A stretch of 42,542 nucleotides of DNA from NCBI GenBank assembly GCA_002722795.1, contig PBMY01000001.1, positions 1 to 42,542 of the forward strand, in the 5' to 3' direction. Below, one piece after another: positions 1 to 8,651 of the stretch; positions within the stretch are counted from its first letter, which is position 1, and every line of letters starts with the position of its first letter. Made by a program: the position numbers and the translations under genes. The notes under the pieces were generated by a model that saw nothing but the letters and a program-made list of their open reading frames with translations, had not been told where the DNA came from and did no database searches. The stretch comes from Crocinitomicaceae bacterium. GTDB taxonomy: Bacteria; Bacteroidota; Bacteroidia; Flavobacteriales_D; Sanyastnellaceae.

Positions 1-1869
1 AGACTTACCATTAGAAGTAAGCTTTACAAGAGATGCAAAGTTCTCTTGAGCTATGTATATATTAAGGCCCATTGCTTCCATGTCCTTGCGCGACATAGTA
101 ATGTAGTTATCCCACGTAATCTTTGTTACTGGATCAGGAGTCTCCTGAAGCATTGGGTTAGCTGCGTGATTACCCATACCAATTGTTGGCTTTACATAAG
201 TGCTAAGTTGCATTATACCTCCCTTCCTTGAAGAAACTTCACTTGCAGCAGCTGCTGTACTTATAGCAGTAGAGTAATTCGGTGCAGATGCCACAGCGTC
301 AATAGACATATGTCCATCGTGAACTGCTGAGTTCCATTTGGCATCAGTGTATAATGCATCAGCTGTATACTTAGCATTGTAATTGGTTCTTATGTATGAG
401 TACCAATCTGTATTTGATGCACCAGCCCAAACCAATAATGACTCACCCACAGCTCTCGTATCAAATAACGGAGCGATCGTTGGTTGAACTAAATCAATTC
501 TACCAGAGTTAAGACTTAAATCGTTCCAGCTCTCTAGGTAGTGGTGGTTAGGTGCAACATAAGTCGAACGAGAAGCAGTCTCATCAGAAATACCGCTCAT
601 GCTAACTGATGTTTTAACCTTTGAAAGACCAATATTGAACTCATCTGCATTTGGCAAATCGTAAGATGGGTTACAATCTAATGTGATTAGCGTGCTAACC
701 TTACCTGCATTCATATCATCAACTAATTGTGCTGTAGCAGCGTCATCTCCACGGAATGCAAGAGATGGATTATCTAGATCAATAGTTGAACCGTAGTTAC
801 CAAGTGCTTGGTTAACTGCTGCAACTAGAGTTTGGGTTGCTTCGTCGTTTGAAGCGGCAAGTACGATTGACTTTCCACGTGCTCCATTAAGTGACTTCGC
901 AGCTTCTTCAACTCTTGCTATTGTAGCTTTATCTAAGTTAGAAACTGATGATCCATTAATTGCAGAAAGTAATCCTGCAACAATATTTCCTTCATCTGAA
1001 GGTAAAATTGGAGTTCTAACGTCAGCATTAGTTCCAGTTAATGTCATAGCCGACTCGAACTGGTAGTGCTTTGAAAGTGACCCTCGCTCAGGTCTTCTAA
1101 GATCAGAATATTGTGATTCTATTTTAGTGTTGGTTAGCCAGTTATTCAAAAAATCAGCTCCTATACTAACAATTACTTTCGCTTTTGAAAAGTCGTATGA
1201 AGGAACTGCGTCAACACCGAAATTGTTTTTGTGAACATTTCTCAGAGCGTTATATGAAATCGCATCGTATTGAATATGTTCAACTCCAAGAGAAGCAATA
1301 ACTTTCTTCAATGAAGGGCTAAGAATAGTGTTTGAAAGAATAACTGAACGACCAGACTCAATAGAAGATTTTACTGCAGAATCTAAATCAGCCCAAGTTA
1401 TAGGCTCACCGTTCTTAAGTGGGCCGTTTAGACGAGCACTGTCGTAGATACTCATCACAGAACCAATAACTCGTGCATTAGCATGTCCTATCTCTGAGTG
1501 CTTATTTCCTTGAACGAAAATTGGGCGACCTTCTCTAGTTTTGACTAGAACATTACAGTAGTCTAAACCATCATAATAAGTCGAGGCATAATAATTTGCT
1601 ACACCAGGAGTTATTTCTTCAGGCTTATTTGCGTAAGGTATTGACTTAATAACAGGAGTTTCACATGCAGCTAACGTTGCAGCAGTTAAAGAGAATCCCA
1701 TGAACTTTAAGAAATCACGACGACCTGTAGTGGAAGTGTTGAGGCGCTCGTCTGAGATGAACTCGTCAACTGACTGTGCTTCTGGGAACTCGTGACCCTC
1801 AGCGCTTGTGTAAGCATCTGTTTGGTCTAGTTCGTCCAATCCGGACCAGTATTTTTTCAAATTAGCCAT
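1..1869 (-). CDS. actB: Alternative complex III subunit ActB, N-terminal 623 residues (3' end outside window)
   Basis: The frame is open from the ATG at 1869 to the window edge, giving 623 residues of a protein usually near 1000. Alternative complex III oxidises menaquinol and passes electrons to cytochrome c or an oxidase. ActB resembles molybdopterin oxidoreductases fused to a ferredoxin-like domain, but the family is known to have lost the molybdenum cofactor. Visible here: a twin-arginine motif (GRRDFLKF, Arg50-Arg51) followed by a hydrophobic stretch and a lipobox-like LAAC (Cys69), then a molybdopterin-oxidoreductase-like fold. The Fe-S cysteine clusters expected in the C-terminal part lie beyond the window. 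The gene starts 18 bases after actA stops, so the two are cotranscribed, and actC-actF and oxidase genes probably follow. Family assignment is secure from the twin-Arg lipoprotein leader plus the adjacent multiheme ActA. Confidence 0.9.
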   Translation of the reverse strand, partial: MANLKKYWSGLDELDQTDAYTSAEGHEFPEAQSVDEFISDERLNTSTTGRRDFLKFMGFSLTAATLAACETPVIKSIPYANKPEEITPGVANYYASTYYDGLDYCNVLVKTREGRPIFVQGNKHSEIGHANARVIGSVMSIYDSARLNGPLKNGEPITWADLDSAVKSSIESGRSVILSNTILSPSLKKVIASLGVEHIQYDAISYNALRNVHKNNFGVDAVPSYDFSKAKVIVSIGADFLNNWLTNTKIESQYSDLRRPERGSLSKHYQFESAMTLTGTNADVRTPILPSDEGNIVAGLLSAINGSSVSNLDKATIARVEEAAKSLNGARGKSIVLAASNDEATQTLVAAVNQALGNYGSTIDLDNPSLAFRGDDAATAQLVDDMNAGKVSTLITLDCNPSYDLPNADEFNIGLSKVKTSVSMSGISDETASRSTYVAPNHHYLESWNDLSLNSGRIDLVQPTIAPLFDTRAVGESLLVWAGASNTDWYSYIRTNYNAKYTADALYTDAKWNSAVHDGHMSIDAVASAPNYSTAISTAAAASEVSSRKGGIMQLSTYVKPTIGMGNHAANPMLQETPDPVTKITWDNYITMSRKDMEAMGLNIYIAQENFASLVKLTSNGKS

Positions 1870-1887
1870 GTCTTGTCAGAATCGAGT

Positions 1888-3312
1888 TTAATAGTGACAC
1901 TTTGAGCATTCCCATCCACCAAGCTCTTTAACTGTTATTTTATCATCTTCTAAGAAGCGACGAAGTTCTTCATTGCCTCTTAGTGTTGTCTTAAGTCTAT
2001 CATGCATCTCCATATAATACCCATTAGATGCCAAATCAATATCAGCTTTATTGTGACACTCAATGCACCAGCCCATCGTTAAAGTTGGTTTAGACAACTC
2101 AATAATACCCGGGAACTTATCTCTTAATTCATTGATTTCTTCTACTGGAGCAATTCGACCAACAGAATATGTTGCAACATCTCCATGGCAGTTTTGACAT
2201 TGCAGACCTCCAACAACAACGTGTTGTTGATGACTAAAGAATACGTGATCTGGAAGGTTATGCACCTTATTCCATTTTACAGGCTCTCCTTCATAACTAT
2301 TTTGTGGTATTGTATATCCATTATTTCCATCACCATCAATATATGTCCCTGTTGCTGGATCAAAACCGATGGCAGCGTAGATCTTAGAGATTTCATCTTC
2401 ACCTGATATCTTGCCTTTTTTTATAGCTTTATGACAATTCATACAAACGTTTGTTGATGGAATGCCTGCATGTTTAGACTCATATGCACTATGGTGACAA
2501 TATTTACAGTCAACTTCATTTTCACAGGCGTGTACACTGTGAAGAAAATCAATTGGTTGGCTCGGACTATATCCCTCATATACACCAATTCCCATCAATG
2601 CAGCATATCCTTTTGTCACTCCTAATGCCACAAAGAATACCCCAATTATTGAAACAAAAACAATATTTCTCCACGCCCAACTCTTAAGCCTAACGATATA
2701 TGGTGAATCTGGCAGTAATTCCTGTCCTGTCTTTTGTGAAATTATATCTGTAAGTGAGCGTCTAACACCTGATGCACTAAGTGCAATAATTGTAAAGAGT
2801 ACTAGTAGTAAAGTAAACCAAAGTATGCTTGAGCTATCTACTTCATCTGATTTAGAGTCATCGATTGTTGGACAGGCATCACTTGTGTTAACCGCTACCT
2901 CAACGTTTGGTGGGTTAGCAACGTAAGCCATGATGTCTTTAATTTCATCAGCACTTACTGCTTGAGCATTCATCCATCCGTAAGTGCCAACGTATCTATC
3001 AACAAGTGACTTGATGTAGGCATCACCGGTCTCTGCAGCTTCTTGTGGATTTTGTATCCACTTTACAAGAAGCTCGTCTGAGGCTCCCCAACGATCAGCA
3101 ATTCCAGCTAGACCTGGTGCTGCTAAAACTTCGTCGGTTACTTTGTGACAAGAAGCACAGTTTGCGTTAAAAAGAGATTGACCGTTCTCAATGTTGCCTC
3201 CTTCCCAAATTGTTTGGGCTGAAAAAGTCGAAAACTGCAATGATATCAAGGCAAAGAATACCGTAGCTAATAAACGCATATGGCTTTTCCTCCTAGTCTT
3301 CGGTTTTTGCAT
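1888..3312 (-). CDS. actA: Alternative complex III multiheme cytochrome c subunit ActA (six heme motifs)
   Basis: This 474-residue c-type cytochrome carries electrons out of the quinol-oxidising complex. After a basic n-region and a signal peptide ending near FSAQ there is a single-heme domain with CASCH (residues 52-56) and a likely axial Met in GWMNA. Two membrane segments follow (about 162-183 and 212-235). A five-heme domain comes last: CKYCH near 269, CMNCH near 288, CQNCH near 370, CIECH near 415 and CSKCH near 467. A TTG start at 3321 is also open, but the ATG at 3312 keeps the KPKTRRKSH n-region; a shorter start at 3279 is possible. A TATTTTTG box lies 28 bases before the chosen start. 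The single-heme domain corresponds to what is a separate monoheme subunit in some complexes, so this looks like a fusion. Confidence 0.9.
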   Translation of the reverse strand: MQKPKTRRKSHMRLLATVFFALISLQFSTFSAQTIWEGGNIENGQSLFNANCASCHKVTDEVLAAPGLAGIADRWGASDELLVKWIQNPQEAAETGDAYIKSLVDRYVGTYGWMNAQAVSADEIKDIMAYVANPPNVEVAVNTSDACPTIDDSKSDEVDSSSILWFTLLLVLFTIIALSASGVRRSLTDIISQKTGQELLPDSPYIVRLKSWAWRNIVFVSIIGVFFVALGVTKGYAALMGIGVYEGYSPSQPIDFLHSVHACENEVDCKYCHHSAYESKHAGIPSTNVCMNCHKAIKKGKISGEDEISKIYAAIGFDPATGTYIDGDGNNGYTIPQNSYEGEPVKWNKVHNLPDHVFFSHQQHVVVGGLQCQNCHGDVATYSVGRIAPVEEINELRDKFPGIIELSKPTLTMGWCIECHNKADIDLASNGYYMEMHDRLKTTLRGNEELRRFLEDDKITVKELGGWECSKCHY

Positions 3313-3339
3313 GTTGCTCAAATGGTCTCAATTCTGCTG

Positions 3340-3347
3340 CAAAAATA
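3340..3347 (-). promoter_or_regulatory. Candidate -7 promoter box for actA-actB
   Basis: TATTTTTG on the minus strand matches the Bacteroidota TAnnTTTG element. It would start transcription about 20-25 bases before the actA ATG at 3312. No clear -33 TTG partner was seen at the usual spacing, so this rests on the box and its position alone. Confidence 0.45.
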
Positions 3348-3476
3348 CACTTTAAGACCTCTTTTATGGGCATGTAAGTGCTCACAATATACCCTTACAA
3401 ACCTTATTTAGAACCTTTCCAAACAAGCGTAAAAAATAGATGGCAGGATATTTGGAATTTAACTCGTTGACATCAG

Positions 3477-3484
3477 TAGATTTG
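3477..3484 (+). promoter_or_regulatory. Candidate -7 promoter box for the SPOR gene, six bases before its ATG
   Basis: TAGATTTG matches TAnnTTTG exactly. A TTTG at 3451-3454, 22 bases upstream, could be the -33 element. Only six bases separate the box from the ATG at 3491, so the transcript would have almost no 5' leader. This also argues against the longer reading frame that begins upstream of the box at 3440. Confidence 0.5.
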
Positions 3485-3490
3485 TCAAAT

Positions 3491-4003
3491 ATGAAAACGA
3501 ATTTTTACTATCTGAATGTTAAAGTTGTAATAGTAACTCTATGCTTATTTGTTACGGTTGACACATTAGGCCAAATCGGCAAAAACAAGCGTCGAACTAC
3601 TGCGATTGACACTCTAGATGGGGACTCTGTACAAATAGACTCAACTAAAACTACATTAATTAAACTTCCAGAAAGAACTGAAGAGGGTGAGTTTGTCCTT
3701 AACATGGATTCAGCAATTACTTCACTATATATAGATGCAGCTGAAAAAGAAGTTGTTTTAAAAGGCTATAGAATTCAAATTTATTTTGGCGATTTAGAAT
3801 CTGCTAGAGCCGTTAGAGCTAAGTGTAGAAAACAGCTCGATCATGATAGAATTTATCTAGAGTCCATCACCCCAAATTACAGTGTAGCAATTGGTGATTA
3901 CAGAGATAGATGGGAGGCTGAAATTGCTCTTTCTAATTTGAAAATAAAGTACCGAGACGCTTTGATTGTGCCGGCAGAGATTAAAATGCCTGACCTGAAG
4001 TAA
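3491..4003 (+). CDS. SPOR-domain periplasmic protein
   Basis: The protein has 170 residues. It opens with an N-terminal signal sequence (MKTNFYYLNVKVVIVTLCLF, cleavage near LGQ), followed by a charged linker. The C-terminal SPOR-like domain (about residues 95-165) has the usual pattern: a VLKGYRIQIYFGD strand, the helix SARAVRAKCRKQL, then YSVAIGDYRDRWEAEIAL. SPOR domains bind peptidoglycan stripped of stem peptides, so a cell-wall or division role is likely but not shown. An ATG at 3440 would add 17 residues before the signal peptide and would lie upstream of the promoter box; I therefore chose 3491. The gene converges on infB with nine bases between stops, and it is divergent from actA. Several flavobacteria, as I recall, keep a SPOR gene between infB and the complex III genes. 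Confidence 0.8.
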   Translation: MKTNFYYLNVKVVIVTLCLFVTVDTLGQIGKNKRRTTAIDTLDGDSVQIDSTKTTLIKLPERTEEGEFVLNMDSAITSLYIDAAEKEVVLKGYRIQIYFGDLESARAVRAKCRKQLDHDRIYLESITPNYSVAIGDYRDRWEAEIALSNLKIKYRDALIVPAEIKMPDLK

Positions 4004-4012
4004 TTACCCTTT

Positions 4013-6730
4013 TTAGGCGTCTTCTAGAGTCTGCTTTACTTCTACATCTTCATATGCTTCAACCAAATCACCAACTTTGATGTCGTTGAACTTTTCGATG
4101 TTTAATCCACACTCATAACCTTTAGCAACATCTTTCACATCGTCTTTAAACCTCTTAAGAGATCCAAGCAAACCTGTGTAGACAACTATTCCTTCACGTA
4201 GAATTCTCACCTTGCTAGATCTAAGGATCTTCCCATCAGTAACGAAGCAACCTGCGATTGTGCCAATCTTAGAAATCTTAAACGTTTCTCTGATTTCAGC
4301 AGTTCCAACAATGTTTTCTTCAATCTTAGCAGATAGAAGCCCCTCCATTGCGTCTCGCATTTCCTCGATGGCCTTGTAAATAACCGAGTAAAGTTTGATT
4401 TGGATTTCCTCTTTCTCAGCAAGCTTACGAGCAGTCGATGAAGGACGAACTTGGAAACCGATAATATATGCGCTTGATGCAGATGCAAGAAGAACATCAG
4501 ATTCTGAGATTTGGCCTACAGCTTTGTGAATAATATTAACCTGAACCTTCTCAGTTGAAAGCTTCTGAAGTGAGTCACTCAATGCCTCGATAGAACCATC
4601 TACGTCTCCCTTAACAATAAGGTTAAGTTCCTTGAATTCACCAACTGCGATACGACGACCAATTTCTTCAAGGGTAATAGACTTTTGAGTTCTTACACCC
4701 TGCTCACGCTGCAGTTGCTGACGCTTAGTTGCAATTGCTCGAGCTTCTTTTTCATCTTCAAACACGTTAAATTTATCACCCGCACTTGGAGCTCCATCGA
4801 ATCCTAAAACAGATACTGGAGTTGATGGCCCTGCAATCTCAATTCTTGACCCACGTTCATCGAACATGGCTTTGATTTTTCCGGAGAATTGACCGGCCAA
4901 AACTGCATCGCCAACTCTAAGTGTACCTCCTTGAACAAGGATGTTAGTCACATAACCCCTACCCTTGTCAAGAGAACTTTCTACAACCGTACCGTTCGCC
5001 TTCTTTTCAGGATTTGCTTTTAACTCTAACATCTCTGATTCAAGTATAACTTTCTCAAGAAGTTCATCGATGTTAGTTCCGTTTTTAGCCGAAATTTCTT
5101 GAACTTGATACTTCCCGCCCCAATCCTCAACTAGGATATTCATGTCGCTAAGTTCAGTCTTAATCTTATCTGGATTTGCAGTTTCCTTATCCATTTTGTT
5201 AAGGGCAAAAATCATAGGAATATCTGCAGCTTGTGCGTGGTGAATTGCCTCTTTAGTCTGAGGCATAACTGCATCATCCGATGCAATTACAATGATCGCA
5301 AGGTCTGTAATCTGAGCACCACGTGCACGCATTGCTGTAAATGCCTCGTGACCTGGAGTGTCCAGAAAAGTAATTAGCTTACCATCATCCATTTTCACAG
5401 AGTATGAACCAATATGCTGTGTGATTCCACCAGCCTCTCCATCAATTACATTAGCCTTTCTGATATAATCTAGAAGAGATGTTTTACCGTGGTCAACGTG
5501 ACCCATTACAGTAACAATAGGAGGCCTTCCTGTTAGATCATCTTCCTTGTCTTCTTCAATCTCAATTGAATCCTCAAGTTCTGAACTCACAAATTCAACC
5601 TCAAAACCAAAGTCTTCTGCAATCATGGTGATCGTCTCAGAATCTAGTCTTTGGTTTATCGACACCATAATTCCAAGCATCATACATGCTGAAATAACAT
5701 CGTTTGGAGACTTGTCCATCATACTAGCTAATTCAGCTACGGTAACAAATTCAGTTAGCTTCAGGATGCTATCCTCAAGCTGCTGTTGAACTAGTTCATC
5801 CTCCGTACGCTCACGAATGTTCTTTCTCTTCTCTCTTCGAAGCTTTGAAGACTTCGATTTTTTTCCACCACTAAGGCGTGCTAGCGTTTCTCTGATTTCC
5901 TTCTGTATATCTTCTTGGCTAACTTCCTTCTTAACGTATCCGACCTTATTACCCTTCTTCTTGTTTTTGTTGTTTTGACGTGAAGCATTAGCCTGCTTCT
6001 TTACGTCCACCTTCTTTACTCTAACTCTCTTTCTTTTTCCATCATCAGAAGATTTAGGCTTTTCAACAGGAAGCTCAATCTTACCTACAACTTTGGGTCC
6101 AGATAATTTATCAACCTTTGGCTTTACAATGTCCGAAGATTCCTCAGCAGTATTTTCATCTTGCTGTTCAATAGGCTTAATTGCTGATTTAACTATAATC
6201 TTTTCAGATTCCAATTTTGCCTTAATTCTAGCCTCTTCTGCAGCAGCTCTTTTTTCAGCAGCCTCCTTTTCTTGAGCTTTGAAGTCTACTTTTCCTATAA
6301 CCTTTAGAGAGCTTTTTAAAGCTTCTTTGTGATCTTCTTTTGATGTCTCTGTAGTAGAAGGCTTCTCTTTAACAAGCTTCTTCTTTCTCTCCTTTTTTCC
6401 CTCTTCCTTTTGAACTTCTTCTTTTTTAAAGATTCTTAGGTCGATCTTTTCTGGTGACTCTTCTGTAGCAGGTTCTGCCTTCTTTGTGCTAGCAATAGAA
6501 ATGTTAGCTCGATCTATACTTACAGAAGATCTTTTGGCTGCTTCTTTGGCATCCTTATCCCCTTGGAAATTACTGCGCACAAGCGCATAAACCTCTGGGT
6601 CCAACTTTGAATTTGGCTTAGCCTCAACTTGAATCCCCTTTGTTTCAAGGAAATCCACAATAGTGCCAATGCCTAGATTGAACTCTCTAGCAGCTTTACT
6701 TAATCTTACTGGTTTATTTGCGTCAGCCAT
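4013..6730 (-). CDS. infB: Translation initiation factor IF-2
   Basis: This 905-residue GTPase places initiator tRNA on the 30S subunit and promotes subunit joining. It begins with an IF2_N domain ([20 protein letters not shown]). A long, low-complexity Lys/Glu/Ala-rich linker follows, to about residue 320, then a second IF2_N-like segment. The G domain has GHVDHGKTS near residue 410, DTPGHEAF and NKMD. Domains II, III and IV follow, with the fMet-tRNA-binding C2 domain at the end. The length is normal for Bacteroidota, which have an extended linker. It is the last gene of rimP-nusA-infB and starts 51 bases after nusA. Identification is certain. Confidence 0.98.
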   Translation of the reverse strand: MADANKPVRLSKAAREFNLGIGTIVDFLETKGIQVEAKPNSKLDPEVYALVRSNFQGDKDAKEAAKRSSVSIDRANISIASTKKAEPATEESPEKIDLRIFKKEEVQKEEGKKERKKKLVKEKPSTTETSKEDHKEALKSSLKVIGKVDFKAQEKEAAEKRAAAEEARIKAKLESEKIIVKSAIKPIEQQDENTAEESSDIVKPKVDKLSGPKVVGKIELPVEKPKSSDDGKRKRVRVKKVDVKKQANASRQNNKNKKKGNKVGYVKKEVSQEDIQKEIRETLARLSGGKKSKSSKLRREKRKNIRERTEDELVQQQLEDSILKLTEFVTVAELASMMDKSPNDVISACMMLGIMVSINQRLDSETITMIAEDFGFEVEFVSSELEDSIEIEEDKEDDLTGRPPIVTVMGHVDHGKTSLLDYIRKANVIDGEAGGITQHIGSYSVKMDDGKLITFLDTPGHEAFTAMRARGAQITDLAIIVIASDDAVMPQTKEAIHHAQAADIPMIFALNKMDKETANPDKIKTELSDMNILVEDWGGKYQVQEISAKNGTNIDELLEKVILESEMLELKANPEKKANGTVVESSLDKGRGYVTNILVQGGTLRVGDAVLAGQFSGKIKAMFDERGSRIEIAGPSTPVSVLGFDGAPSAGDKFNVFEDEKEARAIATKRQQLQREQGVRTQKSITLEEIGRRIAVGEFKELNLIVKGDVDGSIEALSDSLQKLSTEKVQVNIIHKAVGQISESDVLLASASSAYIIGFQVRPSSTARKLAEKEEIQIKLYSVIYKAIEEMRDAMEGLLSAKIEENIVGTAEIRETFKISKIGTIAGCFVTDGKILRSSKVRILREGIVVYTGLLGSLKRFKDDVKDVAKGYECGLNIEKFNDIKVGDLVEAYEDVEVKQTLEDA

Positions 6731-6781
6731 TTGCTTTTTAATCGTTGGGGAAGGTAGGTATTAATTAGGGTAGATATTGAA

Positions 6782-8014
6782 TTATTCTAACTCCTTATTT
6801 AAAATCCTAAGAACTTCTTTTACAGTCTCAGCTTCAAGGTCTGTTCTTGCAATCAGACTCTCCTCGTCAATTTCAAGAACAGAACGTGCCGTGTCACATC
6901 CAATTTTGATGAATTCCTCAAGAATCCATGTGTCGATTTCGTCACTGAACTCCATTAATTCTACATCATCCTCTGTCTCATCTTCTTCACGGAATACGTC
7001 AATTTCATACCCCGTTAAATGACCGGCTAATTTGATATTATTTCCTCCTTTACCAATTGCTAGACTTACTTGGTCTGGCTTTAGGTAAACCTCAGCTCTT
7101 CCACTTTCTCCACTAAGAGTAATAGAAGTGATTTTTGCTGGGCTAAGAGCTCTTTGCATTAATAGCTCTTCGTTCTCAGTCCAATTAATTACATCGATGT
7201 TTTCATTTCTAAGCTCACGCACGATTGAATGTATCCGAGACCCCTTCATCCCTACACATGCTCCTACAGGATCAACTCTATCGTCGTATGATTCAACTGC
7301 AACCTTAGCACGCTCACCTGGTGAACGAACTATTTTCTTAACAGTGATAAGTCCGTCGTAAATCTCTGGAACTTCCTGCTCGAATAGACGTTCAAGGAAT
7401 TCTGGAGCTGTACGAGAAAGGATGATTCTAGGAGTATTGTTACGTAGTTCAACAGCAGCAACAACAGCACGAACATTATCGCCTTTCTTGAAATAGTCGC
7501 CAGGAATTTGGTGCTCACGTGGCATTACAACTTCATTATCGTCATCGTCAACAAGAAGAATCTCTCTTTTCCAGATTTGGTATACTTCAGCTGTTACAAC
7601 CTCACCAATACGCTCTTTGTACTTCTGGTAAATCTTGTCTTTCTCGATGTCCATTATTCGGCCTACGAGGTTTTGACGAAGAGATAACACCGAGCGACGT
7701 CCAAACGACTCAAGCTTGATTTCTTCAGACACTTCCTCTCCCACTTCAAAGTCATCCTCAATCTTGAGTGCTTCATTAATTGAAATCTGTACGTTATCAT
7801 CCTCAACTTGACCATTTTCTACAATTTCGCGATTACGCCAAATCTCAAGGTCACCCTTCTCAGGGTTGATAATAACGTCGAAGTTCTCGTCAGATCCATA
7901 CTTCTTAATAATCATGTTTCTGAAAACGTCTTCCAAGATTGCCATCATGGTCTCCTTGTCGAAGTTTTTGAATTCTTTAAACTCGCGAAACGAATCAATT
8001 AGGTTCAGTTCCAT
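6782..8014 (-). CDS. nusA: Transcription termination/antitermination factor NusA
   Basis: This 410-residue RNA polymerase-binding factor controls pausing, termination and antitermination. An N-terminal polymerase-binding domain (about 1-130) is followed by an S1 domain (GEVVTAEVYQIWKREILLVD), then two KH domains. The KH motifs are visible as ACVGMKGSRIHSIVREL and LAIGKGGNNIKLAGHLTGYE. A short acidic C-terminal region ends in a helix-hairpin-helix-like segment. It lacks the long C-terminal repeats of the E. coli protein, which is normal for this phylum. It lies six bases after rimP and 51 before infB, the classical operon order. Confidence 0.98.
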   Translation of the reverse strand: MELNLIDSFREFKEFKNFDKETMMAILEDVFRNMIIKKYGSDENFDVIINPEKGDLEIWRNREIVENGQVEDDNVQISINEALKIEDDFEVGEEVSEEIKLESFGRRSVLSLRQNLVGRIMDIEKDKIYQKYKERIGEVVTAEVYQIWKREILLVDDDDNEVVMPREHQIPGDYFKKGDNVRAVVAAVELRNNTPRIILSRTAPEFLERLFEQEVPEIYDGLITVKKIVRSPGERAKVAVESYDDRVDPVGACVGMKGSRIHSIVRELRNENIDVINWTENEELLMQRALSPAKITSITLSGESGRAEVYLKPDQVSLAIGKGGNNIKLAGHLTGYEIDVFREEDETEDDVELMEFSDEIDTWILEEFIKIGCDTARSVLEIDEESLIARTDLEAETVKEVLRILNKELE

Positions 8015-8020
8015 TATACC

Positions 8021-8503
8021 TTATTTAAACGAAATTTTAACTTTTGTCCATTCTAAATCGCAGGCGTTAAAAGGATGTTCCTCTTCAACCCACTGTTTTG
8101 CCTTGCGCCCTTCGATACGCTTTTTCTCAAGTGTCTTTAAGACCAAACCACTCATCTCTCCTTCCTCTTCCTCTACACTAACTAGATCACCTTCGATTTT
8201 CTTTCCCACTTTGGGAAGTACAATCACCTGCTTCCCAACTAGCTTTTTGTATTGACGCAAAACTTTTAAGGGTTGATCTAAACCAGGAGAACCAACATCT
8301 AAAGAGAAGTCCTCTTCCTCCCTGTCTAAAGACCCCTCAATGTGGCGGCTTAAAGCCATGCAATTCTCTATCGAAGTGTTGTCATCATTATCAAGGGAAA
8401 TTCTAATAACATTCCCTGCAGCGACACTTACATCGACCACAAAGCCTGGAGTTCCTTCAACGAACTCTTCAGCCATTTTACTTATTGTCTTTGCGTCTAT
8501 CAT
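8021..8503 (-). CDS. rimP: Ribosome maturation factor RimP
   Basis: The 160-residue protein assists 30S subunit assembly. It has the RimP two-domain layout: an N-terminal alpha/beta domain with LDVGSPGLDQPLKV (the conserved SPGLDRPL motif in slightly altered form) and a C-terminal Sm-like barrel with GDLVSVEEEEGEM. It is the first gene of the operon. A TACTTTTG promoter box and a terminator-like hairpin lie in the leader between 8581 and the start codon, which suggests regulation at the leader level. Confidence 0.95.
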   Translation of the reverse strand: MIDAKTISKMAEEFVEGTPGFVVDVSVAAGNVIRISLDNDDNTSIENCMALSRHIEGSLDREEEDFSLDVGSPGLDQPLKVLRQYKKLVGKQVIVLPKVGKKIEGDLVSVEEEEGEMSGLVLKTLEKKRIEGRKAKQWVEEEHPFNACDLEWTKVKISFK

Positions 8504-8522
8504 ATCGAAAAGTTTAAAGCAT

Positions 8523-8543
8523 AAAAAGGGGGCTTATGCCCCT
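8523..8543 (-). terminator. Terminator-like hairpin in the rimP leader (possible attenuator)
   Basis: On the minus strand a GGGGC stem, ATAA loop and GCCCC stem are followed by C and five T. This has the form of an intrinsic terminator ending about 20 bases before the rimP start codon. No minus-strand gene lies between this hairpin and the divergent porZ gene, so there is no upstream transcript for it to end. It would act on the rimP-nusA-infB transcript itself. Confidence 0.55.
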
Positions 8544-8573
8544 CACATTTACTTCTCTTCACTATTTCCGTCG

Positions 8574-8581
8574 CAAAAGTA
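8574..8581 (-). promoter_or_regulatory. Candidate -7 promoter box for rimP-nusA-infB
   Basis: TACTTTTG matches TAnnTTTG. A TTG on the same strand at 8605-8607 gives a spacing of 23 bases, slightly longer than usual. Transcription from here would give a leader of about 65 bases containing the hairpin at 8523-8543. Confidence 0.5.
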
Positions 8582-8651
8582 CACAATCTTTCTGTAAATA
8601 CATGCAATTACATAGCACAATATCCCGAACTTCGCTTGCGTACAAGAGGCA

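Noticed and set aside
1-1869. Calling ActB an active molybdopterin oxidoreductase.
   Set aside because: The adjacent multiheme ActA and the twin-Arg lipoprotein leader place it in alternative complex III, whose ActB lacks the cofactor.
3440-3490. Upstream ATG for the SPOR protein.
   Set aside because: It precedes the promoter box at 3477 and would place 17 residues before a good signal peptide.
7866-8255. A 129-codon frame on the plus strand.
   Set aside because: It lies wholly opposite nusA and rimP, is serine-rich as expected for an antisense shadow, and has no family resemblance.
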